Source of the DNA: Marsupella aquatica
Taxonomy: Eukaryota; Marchantiophyta
Assembly (NCBI GenBank): GCA_973895155.1
Contig: OZ316896.1
Coordinates: forward strand, 23,312,001-23,376,000
Reading direction: 5' to 3'
DNA length: 64,000 nt
The position numbers and the translations under genes are program-made. The notes under the pieces were generated by a model. That model did not search any database and was not told the DNA's origin. It saw only the letters and a program-made list of their open reading frames with translations. Shown here in pieces: positions 42,470 to 53,817 of this stretch (position 1 is the first letter of the stretch; the number at the start of each line of letters is the position of its first letter).

Positions 42470-44511
42470 GTGCGACAAGGAGACAGCATGCGCTCCCAGG
42501 GAAATGGTGTTGAGCCACTTGGCAAAGAAGTGGCTTCCGTGCTTGGTGGACCGAGTCAAGATGTCAGAGCGACGACGAGCTCCAGACATCCCCATTTGCG
42601 AGCTGATGGTATGAATCAAGGCACTGGTAACGCGAAGAGCTGGTATGGACTCAGATCTTCTGGTGTTGAGAGGGACGGTTTCTCAAGATGGGATTCTCAG
42701 AGGACACGGGATCATCTTCAAATGGATGAACTGGAAGGGCGGAGTACGGGCCTCCCTTTGGAGGACTTTCAAGATGATATCGGAGACCGCGGAGAAATTG
42801 AACCCGAGGCTGAGGCGCTTGCTCATCAGAAGAACGCACCCCCGGGGACTGTCACTGATCAACTGCGCGCTATTAAGGTGGAGCGGGTGGCGGAAATTGA
42901 AGCATGCATACCAATTTTGAGAAGGATTTTGGATCTCTCAATCCAGGTTTGGCCTTCTAAGTTGCATACCACGATAAAGTGGTCCCTGGATGAGGTTGCA
43001 AAGACAGTCACTGAACTTTTTAACTGCACAATGATGTGCTACTTCACTGACAGGGTGCTGATGCTTCCAACCTTCAAATTCTAGGTGAATAAGACCTTTG
43101 TAGAGGAGATGAATTGGCCTGTCACTCAGGTGAAATTTGTGGGAAAAAGCTTTTACATGGTTACGTTCAAAGATCCTGAACACAGGGACATTGCGCTAGC
43201 AGGTGCACCTTGGTTCCTTGAGAGGAAATTTGTTTTCACCTTTCCATGGGATCCATCATTCGATATACGAAGTGAGTCTTACACGATGCTACGTGTTTGG
43301 ATAGAAATCCCTTTCAGAGCCTTGATTCTTGAGCCATGCCGAAGGAAGTTGGCTGCCTCCTTGGGAGACATTCTACATTACATTCAGGGCGATGATCTTA
43401 GTTCTTACCCTCATGACAGAGCCTGTGTCCTCTGGGATACTCAGAGAGAAGTGCCGTTAAGTGTTAATTTCCTTATTGGTTGGAGGACCCTTCTAAATTT
43501 CTCAATACTTAACGGCACTTAAGGGCAACCAATAATTTTTTAAAAATACCCTTCCATTGTTTTCATTGTGGAAAGAAGGGCCATCTTGCTCGGGATTGCA
43601 GAAATTTTGAAGAGACTAGGGCTACTGAGGATCCCCAGGCCAAAAATGTGAATGCCATAGAGCCGGCACTGAATGAACAAATGGCTGGGGTGACGAGTAC
43701 TGCGGAGAATGTGAATGTGGTGGAAGTGGCTGCTCTCGTTCCCATTGTGGACAATGACATTCGCTCTGAGGACGGACCTGTATTGGTGACGACAATTGGG
43801 TCACCCACTCAAGGTGGGCTCCTGATACCTGGCGAGGAAAATGGAGAGACACCAATTCTTTTCGGTCAAGTACTCACGGGGGTTGCGAATGCACTGCCAG
43901 CCTCTAATGATCGTGGATGGGTAAGGCCGACAGTGGATTGCAGACTTACTGAATCCAGGACTTTGAATCTCCCATACAAGGGCAAGATCCACAAGGTTAT
44001 ACAGGACCTGCAAGTGATTGAACTCCCATTTGCTGATTCCAGGGAGATTACTCTACACCCGGAGGTCCCGGCACTAGAAGCGTCGGATTTGAGTAAAGCG
44101 TTGATAATAAGAGAACCCATTCCTACTTCTAAGGAATTTCTACAAATCTCTGCTTCTGATCCTCCTTCTGATATTGAGATGTCCGAATTTGAGGGATACG
44201 TCTCGCGAATGGAAATCAAGAGAGACCGGGTAAGGAAGTTGGCAAGGAGGTCACCGCCTGAGGAAAAGAAGAAAGAGAAGGGGAAAAAGAAAGCTAAGAA
44301 TCAACGTTCCTTACACTTTGCCTCGGATGCTGATGGATGGACAACACCTGAGAAGAAGCAGGTTGGAGAACAACGTCGACGCCTAGGTAGTCCTACTGAA
44401 TTGGTGTCAGAGGTGGCACTGATTCCTCGAGAAAAGGAAGATCTTGCTCGGGCTCTTATTTGCAATCCCATACTGGGCCCAAATAGGACTGACCCTGAGC
44501 TCAATATGTAA
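42470..44511 (+). pseudogene. LINE ORF1 (nucleic-acid-binding protein), plus-strand copy
   Basis: Two frames together give a plant L1 ORF1. The DUF4283-like domain spans CMMCYFTDRV... WPVTQVKFVGKSFYMVTF... APWFLERKFVFTFPWDPSFDIRSE... HYIQGDD. A CCHC knuckle FHCGKKGHLARDC lies near 43565-43600, followed by a charged C-terminal region to 44511. Breaks are a stop at 43082, a 68-bp hairpin insertion at 43451-43518 and frame changes. In the family ORF1 coats LINE RNA. Confidence 0.8.
43451..43518. mobile_element. 68-bp hairpin insertion in LINE ORF1
   Basis: GTGCCGTTAAGT (43451-43462) is perfectly inverted as ACTTAACGGCAC (43507-43518). It sits exactly where the homologous LINE at 59.7 kb has ordinary coding sequence after the DTEREVP codons. 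This could be a very small MITE or a repair-derived palindrome. Confidence 0.5.
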
Positions 44512-44586
44512 GCACTCTTAAATGGTGATTGGGAATACAGGAGGGCCAACACATGGGGATACATGAATTAAGCTTGTCATCTCGGA

Positions 44587-47500
44587 ATGAAACTTTTTAG
44601 TTTTGCATCGTGGAATGTTAGTGGCCTCTACGATCCGGATCGAAAAACGGTTGTCCAGAAATGGGTAGCTTCTCTTCGTCCCCCTATTGATGCTTTGGCC
44701 TTACAGGAGGTTAAGGCTGACACTTTCAGACTTAATAATGCTCTGAGAGTAATTCTACCCTTATTCCAAGTTTTCAACGCGATTCCTGATGAAGGGAAAG
44801 GAGGCACTGCAATTTTGGTACATCCGTCCTTTGTGGTGCAGGCATCTGGCACTCTTGATCGAGGAAGAGCAGTTTGGATACAATTACAACACGAAGAAGG
44901 AAGTTTTGGGCTGATCAGTATCTATGCTCCCAATACAATGACCGAGTGTGTCCTGCTGTGGAATGAGTTACTGAATATTCTACCTCAGGAGAAATGGATC
45001 TTTTGTGGTGACTTCAATATGATTGAGTTACTGGAAGATTCTAGGGGTCTTCCCCTCGTATTCGAGGATGAGAGCTAGATACTTGGCGTCTCCTTAGGTT
45101 GCGGTTTGACTTGCAAAATGCACAAGAGATTTTGGGCTAGGTAATTGGATCTAACTTTACCTGGAGAAGAGTACGTAATGGTAGATTGATACAATCCAGA
45201 TTAGACCGCTTTTACTTGAGTGAAAAGGGGCAATGGATGGAAGAGATTATAGAGTTACAACATGATGGCTCTAATGGTTTATCAGATCATGATCCTATCA
45301 TCCTTACGTTCAGGATGACCCCTCGGAATTCTACAGAATCAAGGGGGCGTAGAGCTACTTACTTTAAGGCAAACCCTGCTATCCTTCGGAAAAGGGAGAA
45401 TATAGATGCTTTGGAGACTGCATGGAAAGTAGAAACTAGAAGTGGAGAGAACCCACACCTTAGATTTGCGGAGGCAGTACAGAGACTCCACCGCTGCTAC
45501 ATTGATCTACAGTTTTCCCCGGTCCCTTGGGATGAGGAGATGGTGAGACTAAGAGAAAAACTTCATTTGTTGAAAATTGCTATAATGGAGGAATACACTG
45601 AGGATACATTACAGGAGTTCACTGGTACTGAACAGAGCTTAAGAGAAATGGAATTGGAAGAAGCACATCACAACAGGAGGCTGGCACGAATTAAATGGCT
45701 TGGGCAAGGGGATGAACCCTCTAAGTTTTATTTCTCAATTGTGAAGGCTAAACGGGCGCAAGAACACATTGAATTTCTGATTGGAGAAGCCGGGAATGAG
45801 ATCAGGGATGAGAACATGGTGCTTAGGGAAGTGCAACAACACTGTGAGCGACTTTATACACCTCTTGACGTTACTGCGGAGGTTTGTAATGAGAAGCTTG
45901 CTGCAAGGAGAAGATTATGCCAGAACACGCATTTTGCTCTCTCAGCTATCGAAATTCATAGATTGGAGAGGTTGCCTACTCAACAAGAGCTCTATGAAAC
46001 GCTGCTTCTACTCCCATGTGACAAGGCGCCCGGAGTAGATGGAATTACTGCCGAGGTCCTACGAGATGCTAGGAGTTTATGAAAGTACAATTTCATGAGA
46101 TGGTTTGTGAATTTTGGAGATCTGGCAATATGGCTTTTGGGATTAAAGATGGAGTTATTCGGTTTATCCCTAAGAAGACGGATAAACGAAGACTGGGTGA
46201 CTGGAGAGGGTTAACAATGCTGACTACCACCTACAAGATTATAGCTAAGCTCTTGGCTATACGTTTGAAGATCTATCTGCCAAAAATGATAAGCCCTCAG
46301 CAAACTGGCTTCATCCCTGGCAGGCATATCTTGGAAAATATTTCTCTCACATGGCTTGCAAGCGACTGGATCAGTATCATGCAAACTCCTACGCTTTTCT
46401 TGCTGTTAGATTTTGAGAAAGCATTTGACATGGTGGATCATTCATACATTTGGGAAACCATGAACCTGTTGGGGATAGGATCCCGCTTCATTTTCCTAGT
46501 TAAATCCTTAGTCAGCAACGGTTGTTCTAAAGCTCTGGTGAACGGCCTGTGGACAGGAGATATTGAGATGAGACGTGGGGTAAGGCAAGGCTGCCCACTC
46601 TCCCCTCTACTTTTTGCAATTTCAACGCAACCTTTCATGGACTTTTGCAATGCAGAGATTGTTGTAGGGAGGCTACAAGGTCTGCGAATCAACTCATCAC
46701 TCGAGATGTGCTTTCGACTTTTTGCTGACGACTTAGGACTGTTGATTCCTGCGACAGCTAAAGCGTTCGAACAAGCTAGAAGTGCTATTAACTGCTATGA
46801 ATGCGCTACCAGTGCTAAACTCAATCTCAAGAAATCGATCATCATTCCTCTTGCTATGGATGAAATTCCTGATTGGCTTAAAGCTACTGGCTGTACGATT
46901 AGCATGAAAGGATCTGTTCAGCGATACCTTGGCGCTCCATTTGGAGTTGATCTGCTAGAGTCCCAACTGCATAACTTCTGTCTTGACCATATTGGAGCTT
47001 GGCTTTCATCTTGGTCAACTCGATTTCTTTCCTTTACAGGGCGGCTACTTCTGATTAAACATGTCTTACAAGCAATTCCGATATATCATATGATGTTTAT
47101 ACGATCTTCGGGAACACTGGCCAAGAAGCTGATAAAGCTTAACAGGACTTTCCTATGGGGCAACAATCTGCTTGGAGGACGTAAGATCCCACTGGTGGCG
47201 TGGGAGAAGATTGCTAGACCTAAATTGGATGGAGGATTGGGCATATAAGAGTTCAGAAGTCATTCTGATGCCCTTTTATGTAAATGGTTCTCAGGAGCAC
47301 TTGATGACCCTCACTCGGAATGGGCACATGCAGATGTTGGCAGTCAATCTACAGTTGACTAAATGGAGAAACTACAAGATGGTGCGAAGGAATTGCTACT
47401 CATTGATGGATAAATTACTATTGAGCAATCCACGCTCCTTTGGTAAATTAACATACACTGGCCAACTCTGGAAGGCATGGGAACTGGCCAGAGCGCACCT

Positions 47501-47950
47501 GATACTCTACCTTGATACAGGCGTCATCCCGGGTAATTGGGGATTTGAAGACCTGGTCAGGAGTTTACAAGGCTTTCACCAATTGCCTGAGGAAAGCATT
47601 ATGGAGACAATCAGGACCTATGGCAGAATGGGACTTTGCAAGGTAAGCGACTTGTGGTCTAACAGGCTGAATGACTGGAAGGATATCTCGGGGAAGCTAC
47701 GACGTTTAAGGGGCCTAAATGACACAGGACGGTCCCTTTGCTTGTCCTTGTATTTGAAGATTTGTGGCATGACAGTGGGAGCAGGGGAGCAAGATGCCGA
47801 TCCGCGACTGTGGCGATGGAACAATACCAAAGGAGTGATGAGACATTTCAGTCTATCAAACATGAGAGTATATGAAATGTTGTGACCCAAAGGCTCGGAT
47901 TGGGAGCGACTCAACACTATCTGGCAGAAGTGGATCTTTGGCGTCCAAGG
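44587..47950 (+). pseudogene. LINE ORF2 (endonuclease-reverse transcriptase), plus-strand copy
   Basis: The N-terminus is an APE-type endonuclease (FASWNVSGL, LALQEVKAD, CGDFNMIEL, and SDHDPIILTF from the next frame). RT follows from about 46080 with KIIAKLLAIRLK, QTGFIPGRHILENI, DFEKAFDMVDH, RRGVRQGCPLSPLLF and the catalytic FADDLGLLIPA. The C-terminal zinc-finger region is incomplete. Frames change between 45078 and 45186, near 46080 and near 47200. The LINE sequence ends at about 47950, where gypsy family C begins. It belongs to the same broad L1 group as the minus-strand LINE. Confidence 0.85.
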
Positions 47951-48441
47951 TTGAGGAGACACAAGAATCATATTGGGCCCGAGGGTGCAGTGAATGTGAA
48001 ATTGAGATGGAGGGGATTGAGGGACCAGTCCGTGCATTAATTGACACAGGATCAGAAGTGAACCTGATGTCAAAGAAGTTCTATGAAGATGGGCAATGGG
48101 TTGTGGATTGCGACATCCAATGGAAGGTGAATTCCGTCAATGCCACCAAAAATGCATTGTGGGGTGCTTGCCCAGATGTGAAGATAAAAGTGGGCAATGT
48201 GATCGAACCCATTAATATTTTTGTCCATGATAGTCTACCATATCCAATCATTTTAGGGCAGCCATTCATCACACAATTAAGAATGGAGACTAAGGTGTTG
48301 GATGATGGCACACGTGTGGCAAAGGTGAAGAGCCGCAATGGTATGAGAATTGTCCAATTTCCAACTGTTTGGCCAGGAAACGAGAGAAATAGGCGGGAGC
48401 TTAGGGCTCCAGAGAAGAAAAATACTTGGGGTTTCCACTAG
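47951..48441 (+). pseudogene. Family C aspartic protease
   Basis: It reads through IEGPVRALIDTGSEVNLMSKKFYEDG, with a canonical DTGS active site, then INIFVHDSLPYPIILGQPF and a KVLDDGTRVAKVKSRNG tail. The DTGS site differs from the DGG sites of families A and B. The frame leaves the protease at about 48420. Confidence 0.82.
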
Positions 48442-49010
48442 GCGTCCCGACAACAAAGGTGGGAGATCGAGGCGCCAAGAGGATAACCCCACCACAAGCT
48501 GAAGAAGTCAATATTGAGAAGTGTTTCACATCCTCATGTGTTGGCATAGGGACAGATAAGGTTGTCTCCTTCTTACACACAAAGGAAGCAACTAGAAAAC
48601 TACAAAAAAGATTGAGGAGAAGAGAAGGTATGATGCAAGCAGCAAAGGAAATTGAAGAAGGCGAGACAGTTCTCGGTATACTACAAGAACAAGGAGAAGG
48701 CAAGTCTGTGGAGCAAGTGATTTTGTCAATTGAGCAAGGCAAATCAGAAATTGAGATTGGAAGAGAACTTCATGAACTAGTATCTCATCTAGTCCATGAA
48801 GGAGTGAACGTCAACACAAAGTACAAAACAGTGGATAGAAAGGTTCGACCAGCCGCGGTTCCATTGCCTTTGGAAGCAGGAGAATTGCTACAAAGAGCAC
48901 AAGAAGAACCAAGATTGAGAGATTCCAAGAGAATAGGCCATGTCTTCACAAATGAGACATATATTGGAGCAGATCAAGATTGGAGGAGATGGCTTGCTTA
49001 CCATGGTTGA
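48426..49010 (+). pseudogene. Family C linker between protease and RT
   Basis: This stretch of about 190 codons is in a different frame from both neighbours, so two compensating frameshifts are likely. It is charged and helical (TRKLQKRLRRREGMMQAAKEIEEGE) with no domain that I recognise. A linker this long is not present in families A or B. Confidence 0.55.
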
Positions 49011-50445
49011 GCAAGATGCCTTCAAAGAGATGATTGCTAGAAATGGAAAGGCTTTTGCCTTCAATATTGAGGAGATTGGGTGTGCTAATCCACGCGAGAT
49101 AGCACCAATGGTGATTTTCACAGTCCCGCATATACCATGGGACTTGAAACCAATTCCGGTTCCTAAAGCTTTGCTACCGCAACTAGTGGAGCTACTAAAA
49201 GAGAAGCTGAAAGCCAAGATTTTGGAGAGGTCAGAGGCACCATACTCCAATCAGTGGTTTACAATTCGAAAGAAGAATGGGAAGCTAAGGTTCATATAGG
49301 ATATGCAACCGCCGAATAGAGTCACCATTCGGAATGTAGGAACTAGTCCAATTGTGGATGAATTTGCGGAGGATTTTGCAGGAAGGGCTGTCTATTCAAT
49401 TGGAGATCTCTACTCAGGGTATGATCAGTTTCAGCTTGCAGAAGGAAGCCGAGACATCACTACAATGAGAACTCCACTTGGGTTATTGAAGATGTGTACC
49501 CTTCCACAAGGAGCAACAAACTCAGTGGCACATATGCAAAATGCTATGAATCGTATTTTGCAATTATTTATTCCAGAGAAAACTCGCTCATTTCTTGATG
49601 ACATACCAATCAAGGGATGTGTGGAAGGTAAAAAAGATGAGACATTGAGGAAGGATGGAATGAGGCAGTTCATTTGGGAGCATATGCAAGATGTGGAAGC
49701 CATTCTACATCGATTGATAGAAGCAGGAGTAACTCTTTTTGGTGAGAAGTCTGCGTTTGGACTTAAAGAGATATTGGTCGTAGGGCATATGTGTGGAACA
49801 TATGGCCGCAAACCAAACAACGATAAGGTGGATGCAATCAACAAGATGAGAGATTGCACCACAGTGCCAGAAGTAAGGAGATTTCTTGGAGGATGTGTCT
49901 TCTATCGTATTTGGATTCCGCACTTTGCTCATATTGCAGAACCCCTATATCAACTCTTGAGAAAGAGAACCAAGTTTGTATGGACAATAGACCATACAAC
50001 TGCAATGAGCAGATTAAAGGAAGCACTACAGAAGTCACCAGTCCTGCATCCGCTAAACTACACCAATGGGCAGCCAATAATCATCACGGTGGATTCAAGT
50101 CCTTATGCTACAGGATGGGCGCTTGGACAAGATGATGAGGAAGGCAACAGATATGCATCAAGATTTGGAGCAAAGATCTTCACCGAGCGGCAAAGAAGGT
50201 ACCCTCAAGTCAAGCGTGAGTTGTGGGGTGCAAAAATTGCATTAAAACAAGAGAAAGATAGCTTGATTGGTGCGTATGTAGTTCTTGAGACGGATTGCTT
50301 GCCATTATTAGGGATGATTGCAAATTGTGATACCCTTAATATAGCAATGCTACGATGGATAGCATTCATCAGAATGATTAATCCAGAACTGAAGCATATA
50401 GCAGGAAAGAACAATCCAGTAGCCGATATGCTATCTAGAGCTTGA
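48985..50445 (+). pseudogene. Family C reverse transcriptase and RNase H
   Basis: RT blocks: IPVPKALLPQLVELLKEKL, NQWFTIRKKNGKLRFI then TAG at 49297, MQPPNRVTIRNVG, YSIGDLYSGYDQFQL, TPLGLLKMCTLPQGATNS and the catalytic FLDDIPIKG. RNase H-like sequence follows (PIIITVDSSPYATGWALGQ, RRYPQVKRELWGAKIAL, VLETDCLPLLGM, HIAGKNNPVADMLSRA). It ends at TGA 50443, and the frame continues beyond it. The motifs (FLDDIPIKG, LPQGATNS) set this apart from the FIDD, PFGLCNAPAMFQ type of families A and B. Confidence 0.82.
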
Positions 50446-51880
50446 TATGATGAGCATGAAGAATGTAGAGTAGAAGCAAATGAGGTATCAGAGATGCCAA
50501 CTTTTAGAGAGGAGTTATACTCTGATGAGCTTCTCACTATAGGAAGGTATCTTCATACATTAGAGAAAGATCCAGAATGGAGCAGAGAAGAATTTGAAAA
50601 GATTAGGAAGAAGTCTTATGGTTTTCTTCTACAAGATGGGTACTTATGGCGCCGAGCCAAGAAGTCAAACCAGATACCGATGAGAGTGGTGGGAGATGAA
50701 GACACCAAGATCATGATTCTACAAGAATGTCATGATAAGGAGATAGCTGGCCATCGAGGAGTTCAAGCCACATATGACAGGGTCAGAGGATTATATTGGT
50801 GGCCCGGAGTCTATATGGATGTGCGAAGGTATGTAGAGACTTGTGAAATTTGTCAAGTCTACTCCAAAATTCGGCATCGTGATGGGTTAAGACCAACTTG
50901 TCCGTTATCACTTCACTTTCAATGGGTGCTTGATCTGGTTCATATGCCATTGGGAGTTCGTGGAGCCAAGTACCTAGTTCTAGCTAGGGAAGACTTGTCG
51001 TCATATGTGGAGGGAAGAGCACTGACATCAAACACAACTTCACAAGTTTGTTGATTCATCTTGGAGGATATCATTTCTAGACATGGTTGCTTCTACCAAA
51101 TGCGAGCAGATCGTGGGGAGTTAGATTCCGATGAGGCAAGAGAGTTCTTCCAAAAATTTCATATTCGCCTCAAGCTAACCACAGCTTACAATCCAGAGGC
51201 AAATGGCAAAAGTGAAAGAGGACATCCACCTATTGTCAATGCATTAGTGAAAGCGTGTCATGGTAAGCCTTCACTATGGCCTGATTTGCTACCTTTGGCA
51301 CTCATGGCTGATAGAATCACTTGTAGTTTGGCCACTGGGTTTCCACCAATCGAGCTAGTTTCAGGGCATCTACCACTCATGCCAATTGAGGAAGATGTCT
51401 ATAGTTGGCGCACCATAGAATGGAGAGATCTGGTCTCCACTGAAGAGCTGATTGCAAGAAGGATCAAGCACTTCAGTCTTAAGCCAGAAATGATAAAGCT
51501 TGCAAGGGAGAGGGTGACAGAGGCGCGCTTGAAGAACAAGATTCGCTTTGACAAAACCCATTGACTCCGACCAATTCCCATCCACGAAGGTGATTGGGTG
51601 TTGATTTCAGACAACAGTTTGGATAATCAACATTCGGCACTTAAGAAGTTTGCAAGGAGGTGGGGAGGACCTTATGTAGTGACTAAGGTTCATGACAATG
51701 CGACTTACAGCATTTGAGAGTTGGATGGAACAGAGCATCGTACACCTTATGCAGGGAAACAAGTCAAGCTTTTCAAACAAAGGAGTAGGTTTGGAGGAAA
51801 TGAGGCGCTAGTCAACTTGGAAGAAGATGAGGAAAATGAAGGTTGGTGCAGACCGGAGGCTGCACAGATTCAGTGGGGGT
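50446..51880 (+). pseudogene. Family C integrase
   Basis: It is in the same frame as RT. The zinc-binding module has HDKEIAGHRG and CEICQVYSK. Catalytic residues appear as Asp in WVLDLVHMPLG, Asp in QMRADRGELD and Glu in YNPEANGKSERG. C-terminal sequence includes RWGGPYVVTKVHDNATYSI. Nonsense codons are at about 51052, 51562 and 51717. I see no chromodomain. The ORF ends just before the polypurine tract. Confidence 0.8.
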
Positions 51881-51883
51881 GAA
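51872..51883 (+). other. Polypurine tract of family C
   Basis: AGTGGGGGTGAA immediately precedes TGTCGTAAGG at 51884, the presumed LTR start. Confidence 0.6.
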
Positions 51884-52020
51884 TGTCGTAAGGGAATTAG
51901 ATTATATGGAGAATAGCTTGGTTTTGTGTGAAAATATAAAAGTAGAGGTTTTTGTGGTAAAAAGGAGATTTTGGGTTTTACCAAGTAAAATTATAAGTCT
52001 TGATAATTTTCAAGATCTAC

Positions 52021-52240
52021 CATAGTAAATAGTAACTTCTAGAATTTACCATAGTAAAAAGGTAAATTCCAATAACTTCTAGAATCTACCTTAGTAAATA
52101 GTAATTTCTTGTATTTACTATAGTAAAAAGGTAAATTCCGGTAAGTTCTAGAATTTACTATGGTAAAAAGTGAGTTCTAGAATTTACCGTGGTAAAAAGT
52201 AAGTTCTAGTAAGTTCTAGTTAATTCTAGTATCTTCTAGG
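52021..52240. repeat. Degenerate repeats in the family C U3
   Basis: Units of roughly 30-45 bp repeat TTCTAGAATTTACCATAGTAAAAAGGTAA with changes, about five times, ending in several AGTTCTAGT copies. Confidence 0.6.
52067..52182 (+). promoter_or_regulatory. Heat-shock-element-like motifs in the family C LTR
   Basis: TTCTAGAA occurs at 52037, 52077, 52146 and 52175. At 52067-52084 and 52136-52153 a further TTC sits exactly 7 bp upstream, giving the gapped HSE layout TTC-N7-TTC-NN-GAA. The sites lie 100-240 bp upstream of the TATA box. Heat-shock-factor control of LTRs is known from the plant copia element ONSEN; here it is inference. Confidence 0.4.
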
Positions 52241-52278
52241 ATACTCTTGCAAAGGGACCAGCGTGGTCTGGCTCCAAC

Positions 52279-52286
52279 TATAAATA
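52279..52286 (+). promoter_or_regulatory. TATA box of the family C LTR
   Basis: TATAAATA in the context CAACTATAAATAAGAGGG is a good plant core promoter and is placed as expected about 400 bp into the LTR. Confidence 0.55.
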
Positions 52287-52645
52287 AGAGGGAGGTTCGC
52301 CCTCCCAGGGGAGTCCATTTTCCAGCATTTCAAGTGTATGAGTGTGAGGATAGAGAGTGCATAGAGCGCATATTGTGTGCATTTGCATTGGAGGAATGCT
52401 TGAACATTGGTTCTAGGACTAACGGAATGGCTATGCCGCCGGTTTCTATGGTGGAAAGATTCTAAGTTTCTTGATTCTTGGTCATGGAAGGCATTGCCAC
52501 CACTCGAGTACCTTGAAGATGGAACTTTGAATCTAGCAAGGTCGGCTATGCCGCCAATACCATAGATATAATGTCCACGAACCTGTGATCAAGTAGGGAC
52601 GGCTCTGCCGCTGAACCTCTCTTAGTTAGAAAGCATATAGGAAGT

Positions 52646-52822
52646 ATGAATGTCAATATCGATTTGAATGAGAGTCCGCAGATTTTGAATTTAAATTCTA
52701 CGGTGAGCATTAAGTTGATAGTAAAGAGGAAGGTAGATATTAGGCAGGTTCTGACACAGAAGTTTGGGGAAGAAGGATACACTGCGATTATCGCGTCATC
52801 GGATCCATTAATACTGTATTGA
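52646..52822 (+). CDS. Small ORF (58 residues) after the family C LTR
   Basis: It begins MNVNIDLNESPQILNLNS and ends ASSDPLILY. Composition is protein-like, and it lies where gag would start if the LTR were a 5' LTR of a second copy. I do not recognise it; it may be chance. Confidence 0.2.
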   Translation: MNVNIDLNESPQILNLNSTVSIKLIVKRKVDIRQVLTQKFGEEGYTAIIASSDPLILY

Positions 52823-52925
52823 TGCACAGATGGGGATGTGAGTGTGTTCATAATAGTGTAATAGAAGAGAGATCATAGCCGAGAGTTGATAGAGGCACGT
52901 AAAGAAGATTAGGGGTACACAATAT

Positions 52926-53377
52926 CATCAGTTATCAGCCACTGATAACTGATATCAGCTACCTCAAAAAAATTTGAATCTCAGCTAAGGAGCTAAGATT
53001 GGGACCTTTGTACGTCCGCGCATCTCAGCTAGGCAGCTGAGATTGTTCAATCTCGGCTGACCTCGCCGAGATGGGTGTACGGACCGAAAAAAAATCGGAA
53101 AAAAAAAAAAAAAAACTTAAAATTTTTCGAAAAAAAAAATTTGAAAAAAAAAATTCGGAAATTTTTTCTCTCATCTCGGTACGGACACCACATCTCGGAG
53201 AGGTCAGCCGAGATGAGAGAAAAAATTTGAAAAAAAAAACTTTCTCCTTCAATTTTTGAAAAAAAAATCAAAATTTTTTTGTTCCGTTTTTTTTCTCTAA
53301 TCGCAACTTGGCGGCCTCTCTGAGATGAGGTGGCAGCTGATATCAGGTCGACTGATGAAAATGACTGATAACTGATG
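52926..53377. mobile_element. Foldback/MITE-like element with nested palindromes
   Basis: Terminal inverted repeats CATCAGTTATCAG (52926-52938) and CTGATAACTGATG (53365-53377) enclose 452 bp. Further inside, GATATCAGCT...ACCTC pairs with GAGGTGGCAGCTGATATC. The interior has four smaller palindromes of the ATCTCAGCT/AGCTGAGAT and CTCGGC/GCCGAG type, separated by poly-A and poly-T tracts. It has no coding potential and no target-site duplication that I could see. Confidence 0.65.
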
Positions 53378-53817
53378 AGATTACTTATCTCAGAAGATTA
53401 TCACTCGGAGGAGAGATTTGTGGAGTGTGGGCCTGGCCCCGACTACTCTGGTGTTATTGCCAATATCTGGAGTAGATCACACATGTCTCTTGGTACCAAA
53501 AGTGCTTAGGAGTCCTTGCAGAAAAGGGTACGCCCTCCCACCCAGCTTATCTGGAGAAAACCGCAAGAGACACAAGGGAACCCAAGGAACTTGAGAAATG
53601 GCCAGGAGAGGACAAGGCTCTCAAGGGAATTGGTTCTAAGCATGAGGTCTCTTACAAGTGATAAGTAACATAATTAGCACATGCAACCAGACACCCGATA
53701 TGTTCTTGAGAGCTCACTATTCCCAGGACATCGTCTCCCAGGTGCCATTATGAAAGTTAAGGAAAATCACCACGATCCAAAATTATTGTCAAGCGCTCAA
53801 TTTGGAAAAGGAAGATT
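53378..53817. other. Unassigned spacer
   Basis: I see no gene, repeat or motif beyond short low-complexity runs between the foldback element and the LINE 3' end. Confidence 0.4.

Larger units (their letters stand above)
47951..52640 (+). mobile_element. Ty3/gypsy family C element, 5'-truncated
   Basis: Order: protease, linker, RT, RNase H, integrase, polypurine tract, 3' LTR. The 5' end (LTR and gag) is missing and replaced by LINE sequence. RT and integrase share one frame with five nonsense codons, mostly TGA, as expected from C-to-T decay of methylated DNA. The right LTR end is not defined; 52640 is approximate. Confidence 0.82.
51884..52640 (+). repeat. Family C 3' LTR (right end uncertain)
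   Basis: The LTR starts TGTCGTAAGG after the polypurine tract. Its U3 part is AT-rich and built from related units containing TTTACC(A/T)TAGTAAA and TTCTAGAA. A TATA box is at 52279. Beyond it, GGCTATGCCGCC occurs at 52429 and 52544, with a variant at 52601. Without the 5' LTR the end cannot be fixed. Confidence 0.6.

Noticed and set aside
53025-53271. Phe/Lys-rich ORFs in the foldback element
   Set aside because: They are produced by poly-A and poly-T tracts between palindromes.
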